A stretch of DNA of 50,186 nt from Pseudonocardia alaniniphila (GTDB taxonomy: Bacteria; Actinomycetota; Actinomycetes; Mycobacteriales; Pseudonocardiaceae): contig NZ_JAKXMK010000044.1 in assembly GCF_022524485.1 (NCBI RefSeq), positions 1-50,186 of the forward strand, given 5' to 3'. The position numbers and the translations under genes are program-made. The notes under the pieces were generated by a model. The model made no database searches, was not told where the DNA came from, and saw nothing but the letters and a program-made list of their open reading frames with translations. Positions 33,827 to 42,294 of the stretch are shown here, piece after piece; the stretch's first letter is position 1, and every line of letters begins with the position of its first letter.

Positions 33827-35429
33827 GGTGATGCCGAATCCGTCCCTTCTCACTCACTGTGCGCACGACCTGCCCCGCCGCGGCGCCCGTGGGTGCGCCG
33901 TTCTCCCATATGGGCTGCCCCCGCAGGAGCGTGTGGATCACGCCCTCCGCCAGCTGCCACGGTTCGGAGAAGGTCGACGGGTCGCCGACCCGGTCCGGGT
34001 CGAAGCAGGCGATGTCGGCGACGGCACCGGGACGCAGCACGCCGCGGTCGGTCCAGCCCAGCCGCGACGCGGGGAGCGAGGTCATCTTCGCGACAGCCGT
34101 CGGCAGATCCAGCAGTCCTTCGTCGCGGGTGTAGCGGCCCAGGACCCTGACGAACGTGCCGAAGCTTCGAGGGTGCGGCATTCCGTCGCCAGGGCAGCTC
34201 AGTACCCACCCGTCACTCGCGACGGCCACCGCGGGGTCGGCGAGCGCCGTGCGGACGTCGTCCTCCGCCATCCCGTGCATGATGATCGACACGGTGCCCC
34301 GCTGGCCGCGCAACACCTCCAGCATCGCGCGGGCGGGCGTCTCCCCGATCGCCGCGGCGATCGTGGCGAGGTCCTGGCCCACGAACCGGTGGAACGGCCC
34401 CTCCGGGGTGTCGGCGACGACGATGCGCGGGGCCAGGAACGACCACATGTCGTCGGCCTCCAGCTCCGCGACGATCCGGTCGCACACCCCCGGGTCGGAC
34501 AGCCTGCGCAGCAGCTCCGGCACGCCGCCCTCCATGCTCCAGGCCGGCAGCCGTGTGGTGAGAGTCGTGCTTCCCGCCGCGTAGGGGTACTGGTCGGCGC
34601 GGATGTCGACGCCGTCGCGGCGAGCCGCGGCGATCTGCTCCATCGCAGCCGCGACCCGCCCCCAGTTGGCCGGTCCCACCGCCTTCAGATGGGAGATCTC
34701 GACCCGCACGCCCGTGCTCCTGCCGACCTCGATCGCCTCGTCGATCGCGCTGTCGAGGTAGTCGCCCTCGTCGCGGATGTGCGTGGAGTAGACCCGCCCG
34801 AACCGAGCGGCCTCGGCCGCGACGGCCGCGAGCTCCTCCGGCGCCGCGTACGACGCGGGGGCGTAGATGAGGCCGCTGGACAGGCCGGCGGCGCCGTCGG
34901 CGAGAGCCGCCCGTGCGAGCTCACGCATCCGCGCGAGCTCCGCGTCGTCCGGCCGCCGGTCGTCGAGGCCGAGCACGGCGATCCGCAGCGCCGAGTGGCC
35001 CACCTGCGGGGCGATGTTGACGCCGAGCGGGAGCCGGTCGACGGCGTCTGCGTACTCCCCCGCGGTCGACCACTCCCACGTCAGGCCGTCGTCGAGGAAG
35101 TCACCATGGGAGCGCAGCTCCTCGGCGTGCTCGGGCACGACGGGGAACGGGGAGAACCCGCAGTTGCCGGTGACCAGCGTGGTGACGCCCTGCGCGGACT
35201 GGGTGACGGCCTCCGGCGCTGCGAAGACGGTGTAGTCGGCGTGCGAGTGCAGGTCGATGAAGCCGGGGCACACCACGGCACCCGAGACGTCGAGGTAGCG
35301 CTGCCCCTCGCTCCGCGCGATCCTGCCGATCTCGGCGATCCGGCCGTCGCGGATGCCGACGTCGGCGGACCGCGCGGGAGCGCCGGTGCCGTCCACGACC
35401 GTGCCGCCCTTGAGCACAAGATCATGCAC
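33813..35429 (-). CDS. N-acyl-D-amino-acid deacylase family amidohydrolase
   Basis: A 538-residue amidohydrolase-superfamily enzyme of the D-aminoacylase branch. FIDLHSHADYTVF holds the HxH metal pair, TGNCGFSPFP contains the family's metal-bridging Cys, and STHIRDEGDY and EISHLKAVG carry further His ligands; SDGW supplies the Asp. Members hydrolyse N-acyl-D-amino acids or related cyclic amides. GTG 35429 is set by AAGGAGG nine bases upstream and the standard start HDLVLKGGTVVDGTG. In the operon it would feed D-amino or D-imino acids to the dehydrogenase. The 56-base gap before it is the largest in the operon. Confidence 0.9.
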   Translation of the reverse strand: MHDLVLKGGTVVDGTGAPARSADVGIRDGRIAEIGRIARSEGQRYLDVSGAVVCPGFIDLHSHADYTVFAAPEAVTQSAQGVTTLVTGNCGFSPFPVVPEHAEELRSHGDFLDDGLTWEWSTAGEYADAVDRLPLGVNIAPQVGHSALRIAVLGLDDRRPDDAELARMRELARAALADGAAGLSSGLIYAPASYAAPEELAAVAAEAARFGRVYSTHIRDEGDYLDSAIDEAIEVGRSTGVRVEISHLKAVGPANWGRVAAAMEQIAAARRDGVDIRADQYPYAAGSTTLTTRLPAWSMEGGVPELLRRLSDPGVCDRIVAELEADDMWSFLAPRIVVADTPEGPFHRFVGQDLATIAAAIGETPARAMLEVLRGQRGTVSIIMHGMAEDDVRTALADPAVAVASDGWVLSCPGDGMPHPRSFGTFVRVLGRYTRDEGLLDLPTAVAKMTSLPASRLGWTDRGVLRPGAVADIACFDPDRVGDPSTFSEPWQLAEGVIHTLLRGQPIWENGAPTGAAAGQVVRTVSEKGRIRHHHDPS

Positions 35430-35485
35430 CGCGGATCTCCTCCTTGAGCCGTGACGACACCTTCCGAGGAAGCTACACAGCAAGA

Positions 35486-36406
35486 TCAGACGGCCGCATG
35501 GACTTCGGCGGCGAGCACCAGGTCCTCCCACGCCATCCCGACGCTCTTGAACAGTCGCGGCCGGGACGGCGGAACGACCACCACGCCCCGGGCGACGTCC
35601 GCCAGACCGACGAGTGTGCCGGGGTCGAGCAGGCCTGCCTGCACCGGCCCGATCACGTCGCCCGCCTCCCGCAGCGCCGTCATCCGGTCCTCCACCACGA
35701 CGGTGCAGGCGCACACGGTGGTCGCGTCGACCTCGGCCGCGTCCGGCTCGTGCGAGCCCACGGCCACCACGGTGGCGCGCGGGTGCAGCAGTGCGCCGTC
35801 GAACAGCGGCGTGCGGGCAGTGGTGGCGCAGACGACCAGATCGGCTCCTGCCACGTCTGCGGCCGTGCCCACGCGGGCCGTGAGTCCCTCCCCCGCCGCG
35901 GCGTCGGCGAACGCACGTGCCCGGCCCTCGTCACGGCCCACGACGACGACCTCGTCGACCGGCCGGACCGCGCGCACCGCGGCGAGGTGGCTGTGCGCCT
36001 GCGGCCCCGAGCCGAACACGACGAGCCGCCGCGCGTCCGGCTCGGCGAGCAGGTCGACGGCGACGGCCGACACCGCCGCGGTGCGGATCGCGGTGAGCGA
36101 CACCGCGTCGACCACCGCGAGCGGCCTGAGCGTCTCGCCGTCGAGCAGCAGATAGGCACCCTGGATGCGCGGCAGGCCGCGCTCGGGGTTGCCAGGCGCG
36201 ACAGTGGCCAGCTTGACGCCCGCGTACCTGCCCCAGTACGCGGGCATCAGGAGCAGCTGTCCGTGCGGTACCGGCACCACGGAGCGGGCAGGACCCGCTG
36301 CCGGGTCGAGCCCGCCGCGCAGCGCGTCGCGGATCGCGGCGATCGCGACGGGCATCGCCAGCGCCCGCTCGACCGCCGCGCCGTCCAGCGCCGCGGGCAC
36401 CGTCAC
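35486..36406 (-). CDS. Ornithine cyclodeaminase/mu-crystallin family; probable pyrroline-2-carboxylate reductase
   Basis: The 306-residue Rossmann enzyme has RSVVPVPHGQLLLMPAYWG for substrate binding and VVFGSGPQAHSHLAAV for NAD(P). In hydroxyproline or proline clusters, this family member usually reduces delta-1-pyrroline-2-carboxylate to L-proline; ornithine cyclodeaminase activity is the alternative. Its GTG overlaps the stop of the racemase/epimerase gene (GTGA). The neighbourhood, with an epimerase and D-imino-acid dehydrogenase, favours the reductase reading. It differs clearly from the SbnB-like relative at 1627. Confidence 0.87.
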   Translation of the reverse strand: MTVPAALDGAAVERALAMPVAIAAIRDALRGGLDPAAGPARSVVPVPHGQLLLMPAYWGRYAGVKLATVAPGNPERGLPRIQGAYLLLDGETLRPLAVVDAVSLTAIRTAAVSAVAVDLLAEPDARRLVVFGSGPQAHSHLAAVRAVRPVDEVVVVGRDEGRARAFADAAAGEGLTARVGTAADVAGADLVVCATTARTPLFDGALLHPRATVVAVGSHEPDAAEVDATTVCACTVVVEDRMTALREAGDVIGPVQAGLLDPGTLVGLADVARGVVVVPPSRPRLFKSVGMAWEDLVLAAEVHAAV

Positions 36407-37404
36407 AGCTCGAAACCCTCCGGGAACGGGTCGGCGGGGTCGAGGAAGTACTGCGCTGTACCGGTGATCCAGGCCCGTCCCGTGATCGTCGGGACGACCG
36501 CGGGCAGGACCCCGACGGTCGTCTCCTCCACGAGCCGCCCGATGAAGTGGGTGCCGATGAACGACTCGTTGTCGAAGTCGGTGTCCATGGGCAGCTCGCC
36601 GCGGGCGTGCAACTGCGCCATGCGGGCGCTGGTGCCCGTGCCGCACGGCGAGCGGTCGAACCAGCCCGGGTGGATGGCCATCGCGTGCCGCGAGTGCCGC
36701 GCCGTGGAACCCGGTGCGGCGAGGTAGACGTGGTGACAGCCTGCGACCTCGGGGTTCTCCGGGTGCACCGGGCGGTCCTTCGCGTTGACGGCGTCCATCA
36801 TCGCGAGCCCGAAGTCGAGCAGCCGCTGCTTCTCCGCCCGGTCGAACGGGATGCCGACCTGCTCGAGGTCGAGGATCGCGTAGAAGTTGCCGCCGAAGGC
36901 CATGTCGTAGCGCACCTCGCCGTAGCCCTCCACCACCACCGTGCGGTCCAGGCCGAGCGCGAACGACGGCACGTTCCGCAACGTGACGGCCCGTGCGACC
37001 CCGTCCTCGACCGCCACGTCGGCGACCACGAGCCCGGCGGGGGTGTCGAGCCGGATCGTGGTGACCGGCTCGGTGACCTCCACCATCCCGGTCTCGACCA
37101 GCACCGTTGCCACGCCGATGGTGCCGTGGCCGCACATCGGCAGGCAGCCGGAGACCTCGATGAACAGCACGCCCCAGTCGGCGTCGGGCCGCGTGGGCGG
37201 CTGCAGGATCGCACCGCTCATCGCGGAGTGCCCGCGCGGTTCGTTCATCAGCAGCTTGCGCACGTGGTCGAGGTGCTCCATGAAGTACTGGCGGCGGGCG
37301 AACATCGTGGCGCCGGGAACCACCCCCATGCCACCGGTGATCACGCGCGTCGGCATCCCCTCGGTGTGGGAGTCGACGGCGTGGAAGACGCGTTTCGCGC
37401 GCAT
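36403..37404 (-). CDS. Proline racemase family; probable 4-hydroxyproline 2-epimerase
   Basis: A 333-residue member of the proline racemase family. Both catalytic cysteines are present: Cys91 in LPMCGHGTIG and Cys254 in RSPCGTGTSA. Two cysteines mean racemase or epimerase; trans-3-hydroxyproline dehydratases have Thr or Ser at one position. It would convert trans-4-hydroxy-L-proline to cis-4-hydroxy-D-proline. It starts 2 bases after the preceding gene's stop. The context (D-hydroxyproline dehydrogenase and DHDPS-like deaminase in the same operon) supports hydroxyproline over proline as substrate. Confidence 0.9.
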   Translation of the reverse strand: MRAKRVFHAVDSHTEGMPTRVITGGMGVVPGATMFARRQYFMEHLDHVRKLLMNEPRGHSAMSGAILQPPTRPDADWGVLFIEVSGCLPMCGHGTIGVATVLVETGMVEVTEPVTTIRLDTPAGLVVADVAVEDGVARAVTLRNVPSFALGLDRTVVVEGYGEVRYDMAFGGNFYAILDLEQVGIPFDRAEKQRLLDFGLAMMDAVNAKDRPVHPENPEVAGCHHVYLAAPGSTARHSRHAMAIHPGWFDRSPCGTGTSARMAQLHARGELPMDTDFDNESFIGTHFIGRLVEETTVGVLPAVVPTITGRAWITGTAQYFLDPADPFPEGFEL

Positions 37405-37406
37405 GG

Positions 37407-38315
37407 TCAGGTCAGTCCCTCGGCGACGGCCTTCTCAGTGGCCTGGCGCACCGTCTGTTCCTGCTCCGGGGTGAGCGGCACGCGGGGCGGTCGGCACGGG
37501 CCACCGTAGCGGCCCACGACGTCCATGCTCAGCTTGATGGCCTGCACGAACTCGGTGCGGGAATCCCACCGCAGCAGCGGATGCAGCGATCGGTAGAGCG
37601 GCAGCGCGACATCGAGATCCTTCGCCGTCGCAGCCTCCCAGAACCGCACCGTGGAGCGCGGCAGAGCATTCGGGTAGCCGGCGATCCAGCCCGGCGAGCC
37701 CGCGATCGCCAGCTCCAGCGCCACATCGTCGGCGCCACACAGGACGTCGAGCCCGGGCGCGAGCTCGGCGATGCGGTAGATCCGGCGCACATCGCCGGTG
37801 AACTCCTTGACCCCGACGATGAGCCCCTCGCCGTGCAACTCGGCGAGCAGCTCGGGCACGAGGTCGATCTTGGTGTCGATGGGGTTGTTGTAGGCGACGA
37901 TCGGCAGGCCCGCCCTCGCCACCTCGCGGTAGTGCTCGACGACCGCGCGCTCGTCGCCGCGGTAGGCGTTGGGCGGCAACAACATCACCGCGGCACAGCC
38001 GGCCTCGGCGGCCTGCTCCGCCCACCGCCGCGCCTCTCCGGCCCCGTAGGCGGCGACACCGGGCATCACGGTGAAGCCCTCCGGCGCGGCCGCGACCGCC
38101 GTGGTCACCACCCGCGCGCGCTCCTCGGGCGTCAGGGTCTGGTACTCACCCAGCGAGCCGTTCGGGGTGACACCCTGGCAGCCCTGCTCCGCCAGCCAGG
38201 CCACGTGCTCGGCGAAGGTGTCGAAGTCGGGGGCGAGCACCCCGGACTCGGACGGCCGCAGCGGCAGAGCGGTGGCCACCAGAACTCCGTGCCACGGTCG
38301 AGTGGGTGCGGTCAT
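37407..38315 (-). CDS. DHDPS-family lyase; probable pyrroline-4-hydroxy-2-carboxylate deaminase
   Basis: The 302-residue TIM-barrel protein is of the dihydrodipicolinate synthase family. The Schiff-base Lys170 is in IVGVKEFTG and the catalytic Tyr142 in IVAYNNP; PNGSLGEYQTLTPEER is the phosphate/carboxylate-binding loop. In hydroxyproline operons this family deaminates delta-1-pyrroline-4-hydroxy-2-carboxylate to 2-oxoglutarate semialdehyde. Its ATG overlaps the stop of the FAD subunit gene (ATGA). True DHDPS for lysine biosynthesis is less likely in this setting. Confidence 0.88.
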   Translation of the reverse strand: MTAPTRPWHGVLVATALPLRPSESGVLAPDFDTFAEHVAWLAEQGCQGVTPNGSLGEYQTLTPEERARVVTTAVAAAPEGFTVMPGVAAYGAGEARRWAEQAAEAGCAAVMLLPPNAYRGDERAVVEHYREVARAGLPIVAYNNPIDTKIDLVPELLAELHGEGLIVGVKEFTGDVRRIYRIAELAPGLDVLCGADDVALELAIAGSPGWIAGYPNALPRSTVRFWEAATAKDLDVALPLYRSLHPLLRWDSRTEFVQAIKLSMDVVGRYGGPCRPPRVPLTPEQEQTVRQATEKAVAEGLT

Positions 38316-39742
38316 CGGTCCTCCGGAAGGTCGTCGGTCGGGTCCAAACCTGCGGCGACGCTGCCGAGCGTCACCGGTTGCGCGATCGGGCGGGAGGCGG
38401 TGCCGAGGAGATCCTGAGCGGTGACGGCGCGGCCGCACTCCCGCGCCACCAGGCCCGCGGTGGCATACCCGCAGACCCGGCCCTGGCAGAGCCCCATCCC
38501 GGGGCGGGCCAGCAGTTTCACGGTGCGCGCCTCGGTGGCTCCGAGCTCGGTGACGGCCGCGCGGATCGCCGACACCGGCACCTCCTCGCAGCGGCACACC
38601 GTGGTATCTCCGGTGAGCCAGCCCGTCCAGCCGGTGGGAACCGGGTGCGCGTCGTGCATCGCGGTGGCGAAGGCGCGGAGCCGGTCGCGGCGGCGCCGCA
38701 GCCGGGCGAGCACGCCGGGATCGAGGTGGCCGCGCGCTGCGTGCAGCCCGGCCAGCTGCCCTTCCACCAGCGACAGCGCCGCCCCGCCGACCCCGCACAC
38801 CTCGCCTGCGAGAAACACGTCGGGCTCGGACGCCTGCTGCCGGTCGTCGGCGACGGCCACCAGGCTGCCGTCGGCGTCGAGTCGCGTGGCGCAGCCCAGC
38901 TGCAACGGGATCTCCAGTTGTGGGGTGAAGCCGTAGCCGACGGCCACCGCGTCGCACTCCAGCACCCGCTCGGTGCCCGGCCGGACATTCCACCCGGCGT
39001 CGAGACGGGCGACCGTCACCGCATGCACGCCGTCGCCGCCGCCGTGTGCGGCGATCACCGCCGTGCGGGTCCGGTACTGCACGCGGTGGCGCAGCAGCGT
39101 GCGCGCGTAGCCCGCGCCCTCCGCGAGCTTGCCGACGTTGGCGAGCACCGCGGCCGGGTGGCGGGCGAAGCCGGTGGGCGCGCCCGCCTCGAAGACACCG
39201 ACGACCTCGGTGCCCGCCTCCGCGAGCCCGGCCGCGACAGGCAGCAGGAACGGCCCGGTGCCGGCGACGACGACCCGTCGGCCCACCGCCACACCGTGGC
39301 CCTTGAGCAGGGCCTGCGCCCCGCCCGCCGTGTAGACGCCGGGCAGCGTCCAGCCGGGGAACGGGAGCTGGCGGTCGTAGGCGCCCGTGGCGACGACGAG
39401 CGTCCGGCAGCGGATCCGGCGGGAGACCGATCGGCCGTCCACAGTGGTCGTGGTGTGCAGGGTGACACCGCGGTCGGTGCGTTCGGCGTGCCAGACCGCG
39501 TGGCCACCGAGCAGGTCGGGTCCGGCAACTGCGGCGCGCAGCCGCCTCAGCTCCGGCCACTGGTGGTGGCCGGTGCCGTCGTCGCCGTCGCGGTGGCGCC
39601 AGAACTGCCCGCCCACCCGTGTGCCTGCGTCCACCAGCGCCGTTCGCGCTCCGGACGCCCGCGAGGCGACCGTGGCGGCGAGCCCGGCAGGCCCGGCGCC
39701 GAGCACGGCGACGTCGTAGCTCTCAGCCGGTGAGGTGCTCAC
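38312..39742 (-). CDS. D-hydroxyproline dehydrogenase, FAD/[2Fe-2S] subunit (HcnB/LhpB-like)
   Basis: The 476-residue flavoprotein starts with an FAD dinucleotide fold (VAVLGAGPAGLAAT) and has a second NAD-like fold (VVVAGTGPFLLPVAAGL). The C terminus is a BFD-like [2Fe-2S] domain: VCRCEE ... GMGLCQGRVCG. This is the large subunit of multi-subunit dehydrogenases for D-hydroxyproline, opines or glycine. Its GTG overlaps the small ferredoxin-like gene by 20 bases. With the 92-residue and 384-residue partners it makes the heterotrimer that passes electrons to the respiratory chain. Confidence 0.9.
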   Translation of the reverse strand: MSTSPAESYDVAVLGAGPAGLAATVASRASGARTALVDAGTRVGGQFWRHRDGDDGTGHHQWPELRRLRAAVAGPDLLGGHAVWHAERTDRGVTLHTTTTVDGRSVSRRIRCRTLVVATGAYDRQLPFPGWTLPGVYTAGGAQALLKGHGVAVGRRVVVAGTGPFLLPVAAGLAEAGTEVVGVFEAGAPTGFARHPAAVLANVGKLAEGAGYARTLLRHRVQYRTRTAVIAAHGGGDGVHAVTVARLDAGWNVRPGTERVLECDAVAVGYGFTPQLEIPLQLGCATRLDADGSLVAVADDRQQASEPDVFLAGEVCGVGGAALSLVEGQLAGLHAARGHLDPGVLARLRRRRDRLRAFATAMHDAHPVPTGWTGWLTGDTTVCRCEEVPVSAIRAAVTELGATEARTVKLLARPGMGLCQGRVCGYATAGLVARECGRAVTAQDLLGTASRPIAQPVTLGSVAAGLDPTDDLPEDR

Positions 39743-40001
39743 GGCCCGTCCCCTCCTGACGCTCGACCCGGTCTCCCGGCCGCACCTCGGTCAGGCACGC
39801 CCGCTGGTTCGGCCTGCCGTTCACCATCACGAGGCAGTCGAAGCACACCCCGATGCCGCAGAACGCACCGCGCGCCTCGCCGCCGACGCGGGTGGTGCGC
39901 CACGACCGCCGACCCGCGGCGATCAACGCCGCCGCGATGCTCTGCCCCGGTGCGGCGATGAGCTCGGCGTCGTCGAAGACGAAACGGATCTCCGGCGTCA
40001 T
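39723..40001 (-). CDS. D-hydroxyproline dehydrogenase, small [2Fe-2S] subunit (HcnA-like)
   Basis: A 92-residue ferredoxin-like subunit. The cluster ligands are Cys48, Cys53, Cys56 and Cys69 (FCGIGVCFDC ... RACL), the CX4CX2CXnC pattern of plant-type [2Fe-2S] proteins. Its length matches the small subunits of HcnABC/opine-oxidase complexes. ATG 40001 overlaps the stop of the upstream oxidoreductase gene, and its own end overlaps the next, so the three subunits are co-translated. Confidence 0.92.
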   Translation of the reverse strand: MTPEIRFVFDDAELIAAPGQSIAAALIAAGRRSWRTTRVGGEARGAFCGIGVCFDCLVMVNGRPNQRACLTEVRPGDRVERQEGTGREHLTG

Positions 40002-41152
40002 GCCACCTCCACGGTGAAACGGTCCGGCCGGAACGGGGCCAGGTCCAGGTCGGGCTTCTCGCCGGTGAGGACCTGCGCGATCAGATGGCCCGTGGCAGCG
40101 GACAGGCCGATCCCCGCCCCCTCGTGGCCGCAGGCGTGCACGAGGCCGGGTGCGCGCGGATCCTCGCCGATCACCGGCAGATGGTCCGGGCAGTACGGAC
40201 GAAACCCCAGGTAGCTGCGCAGCAGCGTCACGTCGGAGAGGAACGGGAACAGGCCGATCGCCTGCGCGGCGAGCCGCTGCAGCACAGCGACCGAGACCGT
40301 GCGGTCGAAGCCCACCCGTTCCCGGCTCGCCCCGACGAGCACGGTGCCCGCCCGGGTGCCCTCGACGACCACCGACGTCTCGAGGCCCGCGTCGCCGCTC
40401 GCCACGTTGGCGACGTAGTCGGCGGAGTAGACCTTGTGGCGCACCACAGCGGGCGGCAGCGGCTCGGTCACGAGGATGAACCCCTTGCGCGGCAGCACCG
40501 GAACGTTCACCCCTGCCATCGCCGCCACCTCGCCGCCCCAGGTGCCCGCGGCGTTGATCGTGTACCGCGCGGAGATGTCCCCCGCGCTGGTCGTCGCCCC
40601 GATCACCGCGCCGTCCGGGCTCCTCCGCAGGCCGAGGACCTCGCAGCCGGTGCGCACGGTGGCGCCGCGGACGCGCGCCTGCCGCAACAGCTCGGCGGCC
40701 GCCAGCATCGGCTGCACCTGCATGTCCTGCGGGTAGTGCGCGCCGGCGCTCACCTCTCGCGTGAGGTTCGGCTCCAGCTCCGCCAGCTCCGCCGCGCTCA
40801 CGTCGCTGACCTCGACGCCGTCTGCACGCTGGGCGGCCACCAGCCCGGCGAGGCCTGCGGCAGCCTCGGCGGTCTGCGCCACGACCACCCCGCCCTTGGG
40901 CTCCAGTTCGAGGCGATCGGCTCCGATGCGCTCGCCGAGCGCGGCCCACAGCTGCACGGACAGCAGCGCCATCTCGAGCTCGGCACCCGGCTCCTTGTCG
41001 GAGACGAGGATGTTGCCCTCTCCCGCGCTGGTGGTGCCCCCGGCGACAGGTCCGCGGTCGACGACCGCGACCCGCAGGCCGGCCTCGGCGCAGTGGTACG
41101 CGCACGCGGAGCCGACCATGCCTGCCCCGATCACCAGCACGTCCACAGTCAC
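39998..41152 (-). CDS. D-hydroxyproline dehydrogenase, DadA-like FAD subunit (HcnC-like)
   Basis: The ~384-residue FAD oxidoreductase (DAO family) begins VDVLVIGAGMVGSACAYHCAEAG and contains the substrate-side motif RPYCPDHLPVIG and HACGHEGAGIGLSAATG for FAD. It would oxidise cis-4-hydroxy-D-proline or another D-imino acid to the pyrroline. Several GTG codons could start it (41161, 41155, 41152); 41152 is chosen because GGGG is then correctly spaced. It is the first gene of the eight-gene operon, and the palindromic site 41166-41184 lies just upstream. Confidence 0.88.
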   Translation of the reverse strand: MTVDVLVIGAGMVGSACAYHCAEAGLRVAVVDRGPVAGGTTSAGEGNILVSDKEPGAELEMALLSVQLWAALGERIGADRLELEPKGGVVVAQTAEAAAGLAGLVAAQRADGVEVSDVSAAELAELEPNLTREVSAGAHYPQDMQVQPMLAAAELLRQARVRGATVRTGCEVLGLRRSPDGAVIGATTSAGDISARYTINAAGTWGGEVAAMAGVNVPVLPRKGFILVTEPLPPAVVRHKVYSADYVANVASGDAGLETSVVVEGTRAGTVLVGASRERVGFDRTVSVAVLQRLAAQAIGLFPFLSDVTLLRSYLGFRPYCPDHLPVIGEDPRAPGLVHACGHEGAGIGLSAATGHLIAQVLTGEKPDLDLAPFRPDRFTVEVA

Positions 41153-41165
41153 CACCGGCACCCCA

Positions 41166-41184
41166 GTACTATGTCACATTGCAC
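41166..41184. promoter_or_regulatory. 19-bp palindromic site 2 (before the imino-acid operon)
   Basis: On the minus strand GTGCAATGTGACATAGTAC, a nearly full palindrome (GTRCWATGT-G-ACATWGYAC). It lies 14-32 bases before the first gene of the operon, where a bound repressor would block transcription or early elongation. It matches the sites at 32394 and 43985. Confidence 0.75.
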
Positions 41185-41223
41185 GGGATTTCCGGGACAT
41201 TTTCCCGACCGGGGCGCCGCCGA

Positions 41224-42294
41224 TCAGCTCGCCCGCGCACTCCCCTCGATGGATTCCATCGCGACCCACGCGAACGTCGCGAGCCAGTGCGTCGAGTAGT
41301 ACTCGTCCGAGACGCTCGCCGCGAGCCCCGCGCCGAGCAACGGCGGGACACTCGCCCGCAGTCTCCGTGCCAGCTCACCCGCGTCGCCGTCGTCGGGGAG
41401 AGCGCCGGCGATGCGCGTGGCCGCGCCCGCGCGGAAGAGGTCGAGGCCGTAGAGGTGGACCTGATGCCCGTCGCGCGCATCGAGCACGGTGACCGGGCGG
41501 AAGATCGGGCTCTCCGGTGCGGTGGCGCCGAGGAACCCGACGCACCACGAGACGTACTCCTCGGCTGGCAGCACGAGCCGCATGAGGTCGGCCTCGGCGA
41601 GGCCGGGCGAGAGGAAGTCCTGCCCGCTGCGCTCCCAGTCGGCGGGCCAGCCCCGGTCGCCCGCGAACCAGCGGCGCGCGGCGCCGGCACAGGCGGCCTC
41701 GAGATCGGCGAGCCCCAGCGTCCGCGCCGACTCGACGATCAGCGCGAGCGCGAAGGCCGAGTTCGAGTGCACACCGTGGCGCACCGGCTCGGGCACGCTC
41801 ACCGTCCACGCCGCGACGAGCTCCGCCACCGTCCCTGCGAACGCGGCGGTCGCCGGTGCCAGCGCCCGGACCGCGGAGACCGGTGAGGTGGCGACCTCCG
41901 CGGCCAGCCGAAGGGCCCACGCCCAGCCGTACGGCCGTTCGAAGTGCGGGTGCGCGACCAGGTAGGCGGCTTCGACCTCCAGGTTGGCGGCGGTGAGGTT
42001 CTCCGCGAGGAGCGCCTCCAGCCGGGCGCCGACGGCCTCGTCGACGCCGAACGACAGCAGCCGCGCCGCCAGCCAGTGCATGTGCACGCACGAGTGCCAG
42101 TCGTAGGACGTGGCGAACGCCGGGTGCAGTTCGATCGGCAGTGCGCGGTCATCCGATCCCTGGGTCTCGTGCTGCGTGGCGTACGGGAAACGGCGCGACA
42201 GGTTCGCGACGACGACGGCAGCGAAACCGTCCGCCCAGCTCCGTCGGTCCGTCGGCGTCTCCGTGGGCAGCAACAACTCAGAATGCGACGACAT
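41224..42294 (-). CDS. DUF2891 family protein
   Basis: The 356-residue protein is of family DUF2891: HPAFATSYDWHSCVHMHWLAARLL near residues 57-80 is the family's most conserved block, with HPHFERPYGWAWALRLAAE and GVHSNSAFALALI further on. The repeated paired helices suggest an alpha/alpha barrel, as in glycosidase-like or epimerase-like proteins. The function is unknown. It ends the DUF969-DUF979-DUF2891 operon, overlaps the DUF979 gene by 17 bases, and is followed by the imino-acid operon. The context suggests an accessory enzyme for the transported substrate. Confidence 0.85.
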   Translation of the reverse strand: MSSHSELLLPTETPTDRRSWADGFAAVVVANLSRRFPYATQHETQGSDDRALPIELHPAFATSYDWHSCVHMHWLAARLLSFGVDEAVGARLEALLAENLTAANLEVEAAYLVAHPHFERPYGWAWALRLAAEVATSPVSAVRALAPATAAFAGTVAELVAAWTVSVPEPVRHGVHSNSAFALALIVESARTLGLADLEAACAGAARRWFAGDRGWPADWERSGQDFLSPGLAEADLMRLVLPAEEYVSWCVGFLGATAPESPIFRPVTVLDARDGHQVHLYGLDLFRAGAATRIAGALPDDGDAGELARRLRASVPPLLGAGLAASVSDEYYSTHWLATFAWVAMESIEGSARAS

